From Rebecca billardiae RCC1528 (lineage: Eukaryota; Haptophyta), in the NCBI GenBank assembly GCA_965240325.2, contig OZ251250.1:868001-932000 (forward strand): a stretch of DNA of 64,000 nt, given 5' to 3'. Below are positions 40,948 through 53,800 of this stretch, piece after piece. The notes beneath the pieces are model-generated. The model was not told the origin of the DNA. It did no database searches and saw only the letters and a list, made by a program, of their open reading frames with translations. How positions within the stretch are numbered: position 1 is the first letter of the stretch; each line of letters starts with the position of its first letter. The translations under genes were made by a program, and so were the position numbers.

Positions 40948-42216
40948 ATGTGGGTAGCAGTCTTAGTCAGTTGTGTGGGCGCAATGTCCGTCGGGTTCCA
41001 TCCTGATTTTTCCATCGGCGGCCTCGCGCGGAATCTCGTGTCCCCCTCCCACGTCCACGTCGCGCTCGGCCGCGGCAGCAGCCCCCCGAGCGCGAGCACG
41101 CACGGCGCGATGGCGGAGAAGTACCTGCGGCCCGACGTGGTGGCGATGTCCGGCTACGCGCCGGGCGAGCAGGTCAACGACTGCATCAAGCTCAACACCA
41201 ACGAGTGCGCGTGGGGCCCGTCGCCCGCGGTCGCCAAGGCTCTCGCTGAGTACGACGTGAGCGGCCTGCGGCAGTACCCGGACCCGCTGTGCCGCAAGCT
41301 GCGCCAGGCGGCGGCGGAGGTGTACGGCGTGCGCCCCGAGCAGATCCTCGCGGGCAACGGCTCGGACGACTGCCTCACCATCATCTTCCGCGCCTTCTGC
41401 GCCGCGGCGGGCGGCGCGGCCAACGGCGGCGCCGCTCCGGACAAGGTGGCGTGCCCGTGGCCGACGTACTCGCTGTACGACACGCTCGCGACGCTGCAGG
41501 GCGTGCCCATCCAGCACTACGACTGGGAGGACGGCTGGGCCCTCCCCGTCGACGCGCTCGCCGCGTCGGGCGCCAAGCTCGTGTTCGTGGCCTCGCCCAA
41601 CAACCCCTCGGCCACGCTCGTGCCGCGCGCGCAGCTCGAGGCGCTCGCGCGCAAGCTGGACGGCGTGCTGGTGGTGGACGAGGCGTACATCGACTTCGCC
41701 CACGACGGCGACGGCCTCTCCGCCTCCTTCATCCCCATCCTCGACGCGCACCCCAACGTGCTCGTGCTCCGCACCTTCTCAAAGTCGTACGCGCTCGCAG
41801 GCGCGCGGCTCGGCTTGCTCTTCGGCGCGCCCGGGCTGGTCTCTCAGCTTGAGAAGGTGAAGGACTCGTACAACGTGAACGGGCTGACGCAGGCGGCGGG
41901 CGAGGCGGCGCTGCGCGACGGCGCGTACCTCGCGTGGCTCGTGCGCACCACCATCGAGCAGCGCGCGCGCGTGTGCGAGGCCCTCGGCGCGCTCGGCTGG
42001 TCGTGGCCGCCCACGCAGGCCAACTTCCTGCTCGCGGAGACGGGTTCTGCCGAGCTGGCCTCGCGGCTGTACGAGGGGCTCAAGGCGCGCGGCGTGCTCG
42101 TGCGGTACTGGCCCAAGCGGCCCGAGCTCGCGTCGAAGCTGCGCATCACCATCGGCGCGCCCGAGTCGAACGACGCGCTGCTGAAGGGCATCGGGGAGAT
42201 CCTCGCGCACAAGTAG
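40948..42216 (+). CDS. hisC: Histidinol-phosphate aminotransferase
   Basis: A PLP-dependent fold-type I enzyme converting imidazole-acetol phosphate and glutamate to histidinol phosphate in histidine synthesis. From the ATG at 40948 there are 422 residues. Visible motifs are IKLNTNECAWGPSPAV, LRQYPDPLCRKLR, AGNGSDDCLTII, FVASPNNPSATLV, VVDEAYIDFA, RTFSKSYALAGARLG (Schiff-base Lys about 279) and LRITIGAPESNDALLKGI. The bacterial enzyme starts near residue 57 (MAEKYLRPDVVAMSGYAPGE is at 55 onward). The first 54 residues are therefore an extension, probably an organelle-targeting presequence. Internal Met codons at 40984 and 41110 could give shorter forms. The gene is intronless. Confidence 0.95.
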   Translation: MWVAVLVSCVGAMSVGFHPDFSIGGLARNLVSPSHVHVALGRGSSPPSASTHGAMAEKYLRPDVVAMSGYAPGEQVNDCIKLNTNECAWGPSPAVAKALAEYDVSGLRQYPDPLCRKLRQAAAEVYGVRPEQILAGNGSDDCLTIIFRAFCAAAGGAANGGAAPDKVACPWPTYSLYDTLATLQGVPIQHYDWEDGWALPVDALAASGAKLVFVASPNNPSATLVPRAQLEALARKLDGVLVVDEAYIDFAHDGDGLSASFIPILDAHPNVLVLRTFSKSYALAGARLGLLFGAPGLVSQLEKVKDSYNVNGLTQAAGEAALRDGAYLAWLVRTTIEQRARVCEALGALGWSWPPTQANFLLAETGSAELASRLYEGLKARGVLVRYWPKRPELASKLRITIGAPESNDALLKGIGEILAHK

Positions 42217-42613
42217 CAGCACCGACTGAGGGGGGGCCTGCCTGCCGCCTGCCGCCTGACTCGGTGATGGCCGGACGCCGACGGGCTGGGCAGGCAGGGG
42301 CCGCCGCGGGCCCGGCCGTGCTGGAGCCGCTCGGCCGCCGGTCATCGTCGGACTACCGGGCGCCGCAGTCGGAGACGGGACTCTCGGGAGTTCCGCGCAC
42401 GTCCCGGCCGCGGGCGCCGCTGCATAGCAGTCACGTCGCCGTCTATTCATCACGCGCGCCGTTGCGGCGCAGGTCGCTGATGCTGCTTATTTAAATAAAG
42501 GTTTTTGGCGGCGGCGCTGGCGGGCGCTTTGCGCGGCGGACGACGCCGATCACGATGATGATGACGCCGCGGATATATGTATGAATATATATATATATAT
42601 ATATATACATACA

Positions 42614-42673
<60 letters not shown>
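42217..42673. other. Intergenic ending in TA/TACA microsatellite
   Basis: No gene was seen. From about 42585 there is a compound microsatellite: (TA)n, then (CATA)n (about 42606-42642), then (TA)n up to 42673, next to the TIR element that begins at 42674. Confidence 0.8.
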
Positions 42674-44809
<2,136 letters not shown>

Positions 44810-44835
44810 AAACCCGGCGGCCGGTCAATCTGGCC

Positions 44836-45166
44836 CGCCCGCGCCCCTTTCGCGGGCTCATGGCGCGCGAACGCTTCGTCACTACTGGCCGCCGAGCCGT
44901 AGATTGGTGCTCCGTGCACCAACAAAGACATCATCCCCAGCCGCATGTTGCCACTCAGACACCTCCAGACTCAGAGACAGAGTCCGGTCTCGCCGCGCGC
45001 GGAGCCAACTCTTGTTGCCGTGAGCCACCCAAAGCACACTGGGTCGTTTAGCGACGCGCGTGGCGGGTCAACAGTGCATCGCGATGGCGTCGCACGCGCA
45101 ATCCGTTGAGTACATACTCAGAATGTCTGTCCCATGGCACGTCATGCACCGCCGTGTGCTCCGATA
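44836..45166. repeat. Diverged single-arm copy of the fold-back element family
   Basis: It aligns with the left arm of the 8206-8967 element. Shared blocks include GCGCGCGAACGCTT, CTCCGTGCACCAACAAAGAC, CAGCCGCATGTTGCCACTC, GCGGGTCAACAGTGCATCGC and CAATCCGTTGAGTACATACT. There are small indels and no matching second arm nearby. Confidence 0.85.
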
Positions 45167-45178
45167 TCAACAGTACAG

Positions 45179-46618
45179 ACAGGTCGCTGCTTCAACTTTC
45201 GGACCCGATTGCTGTTCACTTTTTAGTGCACGATGGCGGCGGCGCCCCCGGGGGTCTGCGGCGCTTGAGATCGCGTCTGGCGGCACCCCCAGGGTGTGCC
45301 TGAGGTAGAACCCAGCGGCTATGTACCATTTAGACGACTTTGTTCCACTACCATGTGCCCCACGGACGCCACGAGGTCCACGACGGGGCCGCCGACGGCA
45401 TGCTTCAACTTTCGGACCCGCGGGCTCTCAGCGCGCGCGCCGAGTCAGAGCCGCTGCCTGGTGAGCCGTGTGAGTCGGGCTAACGGCATCATGCATTCTA
45501 GACATTACATACATGCAGTAGACCACCTCAGGACCGGACGAACATGCTCACTCAGCTTCCGCGCCAGCCCCAGGCGGCAGCTGCGGCTGCGCCGCCGCGG
45601 GCACCGTCGACCACTTTCGGACCGCATGCTCTCAGCACGCACGCGGAGTCTGCTAGCAGCTGCGGCCGGGTAGGCCATTCGAGTCGGGCTGAGGGCATCA
45701 TACATTCCAGACATCACGTGCGTGTAGCAGCCAACCTCAGGGGCAGGTAAGCATGCTCACTAGGCGACTGTCGATGTCAGCTCCAGACCCTGCGCCGCGG
45801 GCACCGTCCGGCGTTCGCCGTCGACGTCGACCGGGTGAACTTTCGGACCGCGGGCCAGCACGCGCACGCGCTGCCTCCGCCTCCTTCTGCGCAGTTCGCG
45901 CGGCCTTCTTCTGGTTGAATTCCCGCAACGACCACGAGTCATTCTGGCCATTGAGCCGCATGTTGTCCGGCTTCGGCGAGCTCAGCCGCGTCGAACCTCA
46001 CCGCCTCAGCCTAGCGCACGTCAACAAGTCCGGCCTCGTGCTGCTCACGCAGGCGCGCGAGCTTGGCGGTCTGGCGTGCCGACTACTGCTTGGCAAGCTC
46101 AACGTTGGCGCGGAAGGCTGGAGCAATCCTCCAGCGCATCCCCGCCGGCGTGGCTGTGAACACACTCAACTTCGATGATGCGAGCGCGCCAGAGGGCTCG
46201 TTGTCGTCGGCCGAGCACGCAGTCGCGCGCCCCAACACCACCGCATGGCAGCCGCCCTCTCAACTACCACGCGATATATCTCGTAGGTCTCCGCCTTCGC
46301 CTCAACCGAGTACGGCTTTACGCCCTTAGCCGCCTTCATCGAGGCGCTTGCGCTGGGCCCGGCCGGCGCGCACAGCGTAAGCGCGGACGTACCGATCAGC
46401 GCAGCGCCTGAGCTGCGAGCGGCCGAGGACGATGCCAGCAGGCACCGCGACCCGACTGGTGACGTATACTGACGGGCACGTCACCCCACGCGCCGACAGG
46501 CTGCTCAGCCCTGCCGCGGCGCGCCCGCCACGCACCCGCCGATGAGCGAGCCACTGTCGCCATCGCCCGGGTCCGAAAAACGAAGCAGTAGCAGTCGAAA
46601 GTTGAAGCAGCGACCTGT
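45179..46618. repeat. 1.4-kb unit with 23-bp inverted ends and a degenerate ~215-bp tandem repeat
   Basis: ACAGGTCGCTGCTTCAACTT plus TCG (45179-45201) recurs as its exact reverse complement at 46596-46618. From the left end a degenerate unit repeats about every 205-225 bp. Its marks are AACTTTCGGACC or CACTTTCGGACC at about 45194, 45408, 45611 and 45836, and shared words such as GAGTCGGGCT and GGGCATCAT. No gene was recognised inside. It could be a transposon remnant or a satellite block. Confidence 0.6.
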
Positions 46619-46816
46619 ACATCCGATGCGCATCTCGTTCCGCGTGAGCAGAACTCTCTGGAACTGAACCCAAACGGGTTTCAGGATCCGAATTCAACGT
46701 CACACAACGTGCGAACTGCGAACCCCGTTTGGGTACTCATCCTATTATTTAAAGTAGTACCAGATACTGTCGCAGCCCTTAATGAATGAGTATCGCGTCT
46801 GTCCTCGGTGGCGGCT

Positions 46817-47875
46817 ATGCCCCGCGAAGGATGCCCGCCAGACGCGGTGACCGGGCCGGCGCAGAGCGCACAGCGCCGACGTGAGCGCCGGGGCGACGGG
46901 GCAAGCGTGCCTCCGCGTCAGGTCGCCGTCCTGTTCGTCGGGCAATTCATGCGCTCTTGCGACCACACCATCTCGCGCGGCGTGCAGTCAGTCCTCCCGT
47001 CGACGTGGTCGGCAGCAGGTGTGCGCGTCACGTACGACGCGTTCGTCGCCATGTCCACACAACACTTCGAGAACCAGCCATGCGCGTGGGTCAACGCGAC
47101 GTCCCTGGCGTCCATTCTCGTCGACGAGGGTGGCTTCGATTTCGCGAACGTCGATCTGCAGCCGTACTCGCTCGCGGCGTACGCAAACAGGACCTTGGCT
47201 GCTGGCCTCGTGTGGAAGGTGGATACCGGTAAAAATCATCCGGTCTACCCGCACCGGACGTACAGCTTCTACTCGACTATAGCCCGCGCCCTCGCAACCG
47301 CCAGGAAGCACGCCACCGCCAGTGGGCACGCGTACGGCATGGTGATCGTGAGCCGCATCGACTTCTTCTTCAGCGGCGCTGTGCGCTGGCGCGCACCCGA
47401 TATGCCATCAGGCGGGTTCAACGTCTCGTGGTACGAGGCGCTGCAAGAGGCGGCGGTCGTCGGCGTGCGCAGGCACGCGGCGATGCAGCAAATGGTGGAG
47501 GACCGCCTCTTTCTCGGTACGCCCGAGATTCTCCGCAGACTCGAGCAGCTACCGCCAGACTACCTGCACGTCTGGGACTGGGACTACAAGGTCAAGAAGT
47601 ACAAGAGACCGCAGTGGCTGATCCCCGAGTACTTGCTTAGCAAGGTGCTAGGATGGGAGGCGTCGAAGCACGAGCGCACGAGCGTCGAGAAGCTGGACCG
47701 TTTCTTTGACGTAGCCGTAGACAAGCCCAAGGCCGATGGCCCCAGGCAAGCCAGGCTGCTTTGCACTGGGCGCGCATTCAAGTGGAAGTACAGAAGTGGG
47801 TTCCTACCTGACGAGCCACCTTTACCTGCAGCTACTGGGTGCTGCCCCGGGTCGGCGAATCACAGTGAACCGTGA
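46817..47875 (+). CDS. Predicted glycosyltransferase-like protein, family uncertain
   Basis: The ATG at 46817 gives 352 residues; the frame upstream opens only with GTG. After about 35 variable residues the protein reads VAVLFVGQFMRSCDHTISRG. Further motifs are VWKVDTGKNHPVYPHRTYSF, ARKHATASGHAYGMVIVSRI, DFFFSGAVRW, a QMVEDRLFLGTPEILRRLEQ segment, and WDWDYKVKKYKRPQWLIPEY. The opening strand, the VSRIDFFF/RIDF strand and the late acidic segment recall the layout of nucleotide-sugar glycosyltransferases, as does the gene at 57818-59017. I could not assign a family, and no signal peptide is obvious. It lies between mobile elements but has an intact, coding-like frame. Confidence 0.5.
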   Translation: MPREGCPPDAVTGPAQSAQRRRERRGDGASVPPRQVAVLFVGQFMRSCDHTISRGVQSVLPSTWSAAGVRVTYDAFVAMSTQHFENQPCAWVNATSLASILVDEGGFDFANVDLQPYSLAAYANRTLAAGLVWKVDTGKNHPVYPHRTYSFYSTIARALATARKHATASGHAYGMVIVSRIDFFFSGAVRWRAPDMPSGGFNVSWYEALQEAAVVGVRRHAAMQQMVEDRLFLGTPEILRRLEQLPPDYLHVWDWDYKVKKYKRPQWLIPEYLLSKVLGWEASKHERTSVEKLDRFFDVAVDKPKADGPRQARLLCTGRAFKWKYRSGFLPDEPPLPAATGCCPGSANHSEP

Positions 47876-48685
47876 CGACGTCGACTCAGACGACCAACGG
47901 TCACCTACAGGTCGATGAGGCGGCACGACCGCGGAATGAGACGCAGAGGGCACTCACATCGAATGAGACTACTAAAGGCAGCAGGCCCAGCCAGCTAATG
48001 GGGCGGCGGCCAGTGGCGGCCACCGTGGGCGTGGAGTGCATGGCGCCCGCCTCGCACACGCTATAGCGCCCGGCGGTGAGGTGGACGCAAGTCGTCTGTC
48101 GAGGCGCGCCGCATGGGTCGATGGGTGCCCAAGGTGCATGCCTGGCACTCCTCCGCTCGTTCACTCAACCGTTCAGTGCCGGCCGCTCCGCTCACGTTGC
48201 CCGCTTGCCTGGCCTGCACGCACCCGAAACGTAGCCGCCGCCAACTGGCGTGCCCCGCCACTGTGAGACTGAGACGTCAGACGCCCGCGAACCGCGGTGC
48301 ACGGTGCCCTTCAGTGATGTGAGCAAGGTAGTAGTCTACACATCAGTACTAGCTATAACTACTGCAAGGCCCGCAAGGGGACGCCAATAACCTGACGGCT
48401 ACTGGCCATGCCATGGGAGGTTATTAATACCGACTAGTAGGGACGCCAGATACGCGTCAAGAGCCCATGGGGAGCTTGCTCTTCCCAGTTGGTGAGCTCT
48501 TCGGGCACGCGCTCGCGGTTTGTCGTCTCAAAGCCCCCCCCCCCCGGCCCCCAAGTGAGACCGAAACTTGATGGTGCTCGTGCTCCTCAACGGCATGGAG
48601 TTAGCCCACCCCGGGCCACCGGAGTTAGCCGGCACCGGATGTTTTTGATGACGATGATATATATATGTATATATATATACATATA
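47876..48685. other. Intergenic
   Basis: No gene was recognised. It includes a C10+ homopolymer (about 48535-48545) and a TA/TATG microsatellite (about 48657-48683) just before the next TIR element. Confidence 0.5.
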
Positions 48686-50536
48686 CAGTGGGCGGGTCTC
48701 ACTGGGGGACCTGCAAAACAACGGACCGGAGTTTTGGCGAAGCTTCGGCGGTTGCGCGGCGGACGGCGGCGGCGGCTTCGAAGCCGCCCCCACGAGGAGG
48801 CGCGGGCGCTGTGGCGCGAGGCGAATGCAAGTCCGCCGCGTGAGCCGGCGGGGAAGTGAGCACCACGAGTTGTGAGGCGAACCTGGGCGATTGCGGACGC
48901 GCGCAAGCTCAAGGCGCCGCCGAATCGTGGCGACTGGCTCCACGACCAGAGGCACAAGCCGGGTGCCCGCGCTGGTGCGCGCTCGCGCGGCGCGCCGACC
49001 GTGCGTCCGCGGGGTGCAAAATCGGGCACGGTGGTTCCGCACGAGTTTCAATGAGCAACGCGTTCCAGAAGTTCCGCTTGAAAACGCCCGCCGGAAGCGC
49101 GGTCACCATTCCTGACATCTGCTGCGGCGCCCCTCGCGTCGACATCGTGCGGCGCGGCCACCGACTCCGCGCCCGCGCGCAGAATGGGAGGGGCTGGTGC
49201 AGGAGCAGATGCAGGACTCGGACGCCGAGGAGAAGTCGAGCGCCACGTTCCGCACCCACCGCTACGCATACGGCGCTCCTGGGCGAAGACTGCCACTGTG
49301 CGGGTGGGCTGTCTCTTCGCGAGCTCTCAGCGTGGAGTCAGCGATCAAGCTGAGGTTGCAGCGCGGCAACATCGTGCAGGGTGGGCGGGTACCGACGCCG
49401 CGCTTCGCACGCCGTCTGCGACGGCATCAAACGCCGCGACCACCGCGGCGCCCGGCCAGCGTGGCAGCATCGGGCCTGCTGACGGCGGGCGTGACGGTCG
49501 GGCGCGGGCGCGGTGGCATCCCGGGGCGCGGGGGCGGGTGCAGCAGCGGTGGCGGGCGCGGCTGCTGGCAGAGCGCATCTCGCGACGAGGAGTCACTCGG
49601 CGCGCACGTCACGCCGCGCGCGATATCGATTCGTCGCCCGGCGAGCGCGGCAGCACCGGGCCTGCTGAATGCGGGCGTGACAGCCGGGCGGGCGCCGCAG
49701 CGGTCGGGCGCTGCGCCTGCCGCGCTGGCGCGGCACTGTAGCCGGGGCGGCGCGGTGGCAGACGCCGCGGCGGCGGACGCCGCGGCGGCCGGCGCGACGG
49801 CGGGTGGAGCGCATCTCGCGACGAGGAGTTACTCGCCGCGCACGTCACGCTGCGCGCATCTTCGAGGGGTCGCCCGGCGAGTGCGGCAGCACCGGGCCGG
49901 CTGATGGCGCAGCGACGGCGGTCGCGGCGGCGGCAGCCGGCGCGGCGGCCGCAGCGGCGGCCGGCTCGGCAGCGGCGGGCGCTGCGGCGGGCGGTGCGCA
50001 TCTCGCCACAAGAAGACGTTCGGTGCGAACTTCACGCCGCGCACACCATCGAGCGGGGTCTGCGGTGCTGCTTCGGCGAGCGCGTCAGCTGCACCTCCGG
50101 CCGAGCGACGAGTCGACGCAAACGACAACGCGCGACGCCATCGAGCTGTTCCGAGCAGTGCCATTCACATTGGCGCTAGTGGCAGCGGTGGGCTGTACAC
50201 GCTGACGACGCAGCGAGGCGTGAGGTGGTGGTCCACGCCACCGTCGTACCGCGTCGCCTCGCGCACCCCGAGCGCGCGCGACGAGCTGTACGGGCTCGGA
50301 AGCTGACAGCATCCCCGCGCCCGGCGCCGCGACCGCGACCCCGCGCAGGCCAGGGGCCCTCCCGGAGAGCTGATTTTCGTCCGCGCGCTTTGCTGAAGTC
50401 GCGCTGGTGAGCTCAGACGCCGGCGCATACCCCGCCGGCGCTAGTCTGTCGCACCCCGTTTGTTCCGAGTCGCTGAGACCGCGCCGATCGTCAGATAGTT
50501 TTGAATTTCTGCTCCGCCAGTGGGACCAGCCCACTG
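48686..50536. mobile_element. 1.85-kb TIR element with CAGTGGG ends in TA (Tc1/mariner-like ends)
   Basis: The left end CAGTGGGCGGGTCTCACTGG and the right end, reversed, CAGTGGGCTGGTCCCACTGG match at 18 of 20 positions and are each bordered by TA (48684-48685 and 50537-50538). The terminal CAGT and TA target suggest the Tc1/mariner superfamily. The two flanking TA microsatellites limit how much the duplication proves. No transposase was recognised; the interior from about 49430 on is tandem repeat. Confidence 0.7.
49430..50065. repeat. Degenerate tandem repeat, three units of about 190-235 bp
   Basis: Recurring blocks are GCGCATCTCGCGACGAGGAG (about 49575, 49806, and a variant at about 49995) and GCGGCAGCACCGGGCC (about 49455, 49649, 49884). 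They lie inside the 48686-50536 element. GC-rich, with Ala/Gly-coding frames on both strands that are not taken as genes. Confidence 0.7.
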
Positions 50537-50857
50537 TATATATATATATATGTATGACGATGTGCGATTCTCACTCGTCGTCGGTTACGACTAGCGCGCA
50601 CGTTGACGTTGCGTGCCAGGCAAGTCGGAGTCGGGAGCCGCGGCGTCGGACAGCGTCGCCGGACCGCGGACGGACGGTGACCGGACGCGGACGGGCGGCC
50701 TGATGACCCTCGCGGTCGCTTGGGAGGCAATAAGAAGGCGGCGAAAGGCAACGCGAGATCGCGTGACTCGCCTGCCAGACCGCAGCCATGCAGGCGGATG
50801 ATGACAATCGCGTCGTCATGATCATATCCGAACCGTGCAGCGTGCTGCGGCCGGTCG
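50537..50857. other. Short intergenic 3' flank of the ferlin gene
   Basis: It starts with a TA run (50537-50551). No gene was recognised. The ferlin frame stops at 50858. Confidence 0.5.
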
Positions 50858-53800
50858 TCAGACGTCGCGGATGTTGACAAAGGCGTACGCGGCGACGAGC
50901 AGGTTGGCCATCAGCTGCAGCAGGAAGAGGGCGAGGAGGCAGAGCACGGCCGAGGCCGCGCCGCACTGGAAGTAGCGCTGCGCGCCGTGCAGCTGCTCGG
51001 GCGTGAGCTGGCGCTTGCGCCGCTCGATCTCCTGCAGCATCGCCTCGCGCGCGCCGTCGCGCATCGCCTCGGCCACCTCCTCGCGCACGATGGCGGAGAG
51101 CCGCTCGGTGACGGCGCGGCTCTTGCTGCGCGCGGGCTCGGGCAGGACGGGGTTGCGGTTGGGCTGGTCGCGGCCGAAGCCGGCGGGCCGCTTCGCCGCC
51201 ACCTCCGCGGGCATGAGCTGGATGCTGATCGCCACGTCGCCCGCGGGCGTCGCGCTCACGTTGGCCGCGCCGCCTCCGCTCACGAGCCCGAGCCACAGCC
51301 GCTGCCCGACCTTCTCGTACTTGACGCTCGACTCGCGCTCCTTGAGCCAGTCGCGGCCGAGCCACGCGTCGCGCGCGAGCTTGGAGAGGTTGACGCGCGA
51401 GCCGGCGATCATCTCGCCCTCGCCCGTCAGCGCGTGGTCCCACACCTGCAGGTCGAGGTAGATGCCGTCGAGCGAGCGGCGCGAGCCGAGCGGCAGCCGC
51501 AGCGAGTACTTGAAGCGCCAGTTGAAGCGCGCGTTGCCGTCGAGGACGCCGTAGTGCACGTCGCTCTCCTGCAGCTGCTCCGCGCCGTCGTGCCCGCGCA
51601 GCGCGACGCGGAAGTACGCGTCGGTCGCGCGCACCACGTTGCCGCGGCGCAGCGTGCGCGTCTCGAACACGACGAGCCGCAGCTCGAAGTCCTCCGGCGC
51701 GGGCAGCGGGATCTTTGCAAAGCTCAGCCGCGTCTCCTCGGCCGCGCGCAGCACGTCCACGAACAGCTCGAGCGCGCCCTGCGGGAATGGCGAGCCCTGC
51801 CGGTACAGCATCTGCGTGCGGCACCGCGCGGGAGCGGGCGCGGGCGGCGGGCGGCGCGCGCGGGCGGGGGTCGCTCAGGGCCGGCACTGCCGCGCGCGCG
51901 CGCGCGCGCGCAGACAGGGTGCGCGCGCGCGCGTGCGCGCGCACCCTTCGCTCGATGGGCTTGAGCTTGAGCGCGCGCCACTCGGGCGAGAACCAGCGGT
52001 CCTCCACGTCGATCTCGGTGTAGCCGATCTCGTCGTCCAGCATCGGCACCGCGCCCGCCTCGACCACCGCCAGCCGCACCAGCCCGCTCCCCGGGAAGCT
52101 CGCCTCGAACTCGACCGCCTCGTGGTAGAGCGGTTCAAACGTGGAGCGGAGCAAGCGCTCGCGCGTGCGCACCTCCGTGCCGCCGTGGCGCATCGAGAGG
52201 AAGGTGTGCAGCCCGGTGGGCGCGACGCCGCCGTGCAGCGCGCCCGCGCGCTGCCTGGGCAGCAGCAGCTGCCCGCTCAGCACGTACACGCGGATCAGCA
52301 CCGCCTCCGCGCGCACGCTCACCGGGCGCGTGCGCTCTCCGGCCGAGCGCGAGGTCAGCGATCGCAGCGTGAGGCCGCGCTGGATGGGATTGGTGGTGGG
52401 CGTGCTGGCGGACGGGGGGGCGCGCTTGGCGTCCGGGCCGACGGCGTCGAGCACGCGCACCTGGAGGGTGTACTTGAGCGTGGCGACGAGCACGGTCGCC
52501 ACCGCCTCGCCCTTGCCGCGCGGCAGCCCCACCGCCGCGCGCAGCATGGTGGCCGAGAGGTACGGCGGGCGCACCACCGGTCGGCGCGGCGTGGGCGCGG
52601 CGCCCGCGCCGTCTTCGAGCGAGCCGTTGACCGCCTGCCGCTCGTGCCGGCGCACGACGGCCTGGTGGGTCTCGAGCTTGGCCGCGCCGCTGTCCTGCTC
52701 CTCCTTCGCCGCCGCCTCGGGCGCCACGGCGCGCTCTGCCTCGTCGCTGTCCGTGCTCGCGCCATCGTCGCCCCCAGCATCCTCATCGTGCTCGCCGGCC
52801 GGGCGGCGCGCGCCGCGTGCAGCTCTGCGCGCGCCGCTGCCGGTGGCTGCGCCCGAGAGGTGCGGCGAGTGCAGCACCGCTCTGTGCGGCGTGGCGGTCT
52901 CGCCGATCGAGGCAAAGTCGAAGCTCGTCGCGCGATCCCGCCGCGCCCGCTTCTCCCCGCCGAAGAAAGGCAGCCTCGGCCCGGGCAGCCTCGGCCCGCC
53001 GCCGCCCTTGGCGCGGCGGCGCGCCGCTGGCGAGACAGAGCGCGCCCGGCGCGTCGGCGGCGGCTGGTGCTGTGGCTGGCTGACGGCGGCGGGCGCGGCC
53101 GAGCCGGAGGGCTGCTTGGCGGCGGCGGGCGGGCCGGACGAGGCGGTGGCGGCCGGGCCGGAGGCCGCGCCGCCGCCATGCGCGCCGCCTTGCAGCTCGT
53201 TCAGCGCCTTCTGCGTGTCAGCGAGTCTCACCGACACCTCCCCCGCCTCGCGGCCCGTTGCGGGCGCGCGGCCGCGCAGCGCGTCGGTGAGCGCGGCAGC
53301 GAGCGCGCCGCGCAGCGGCAGCGTCGCGCTCGCGAGCGTCGCAGAGGCCGCGCGCGCGCCGCCGAGGATGCCGCCGGCGAGCGGCTCTCGCAGCCGCACG
53401 GTGAGCGCGGGGCAGAGCGTCGGGTCCGCGGGCAGCTCGCACGGCAGCAGGAGCTCCTCCATCGCGGCGAGCGGGTCGACCTCAAAGCGCATGGTCTGGC
53501 GCACGGGCGGCCCCGGCCCCGCGCTGATCTCGGCCTCGAGATCGAGCGTGCTCGAGTGCACGAACTGCGGCAGGAGGAAGGCGGCGCTGCGCAGCCGCAG
53601 CCCCACCAGCCCGAGGTCGACCACGCAGCGCACGCGCGGCACCTCCAGCGCCTCAGGCCGCACAAGAGGGCTCTGGTACTTGCCAAACAGCGCGCCGCCC
53701 CTGGCGCGCGCGCGCGCCTCGCTGCCCACCGGGTCGCCCAGCTTGAGCCGCGCGCCGGGCGGCGGCGCCGCGGCCGCGCTCTCGGCGGCGGAGGCTGGCT

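Noticed and set aside
46668-46732. Inverted repeat ACCCAAACGGG / CCCGTTTGGGT as a terminator
   Set aside because: Bacterial-style terminators do not apply; the arms are only 11 bp with a 43-bp loop and no context.
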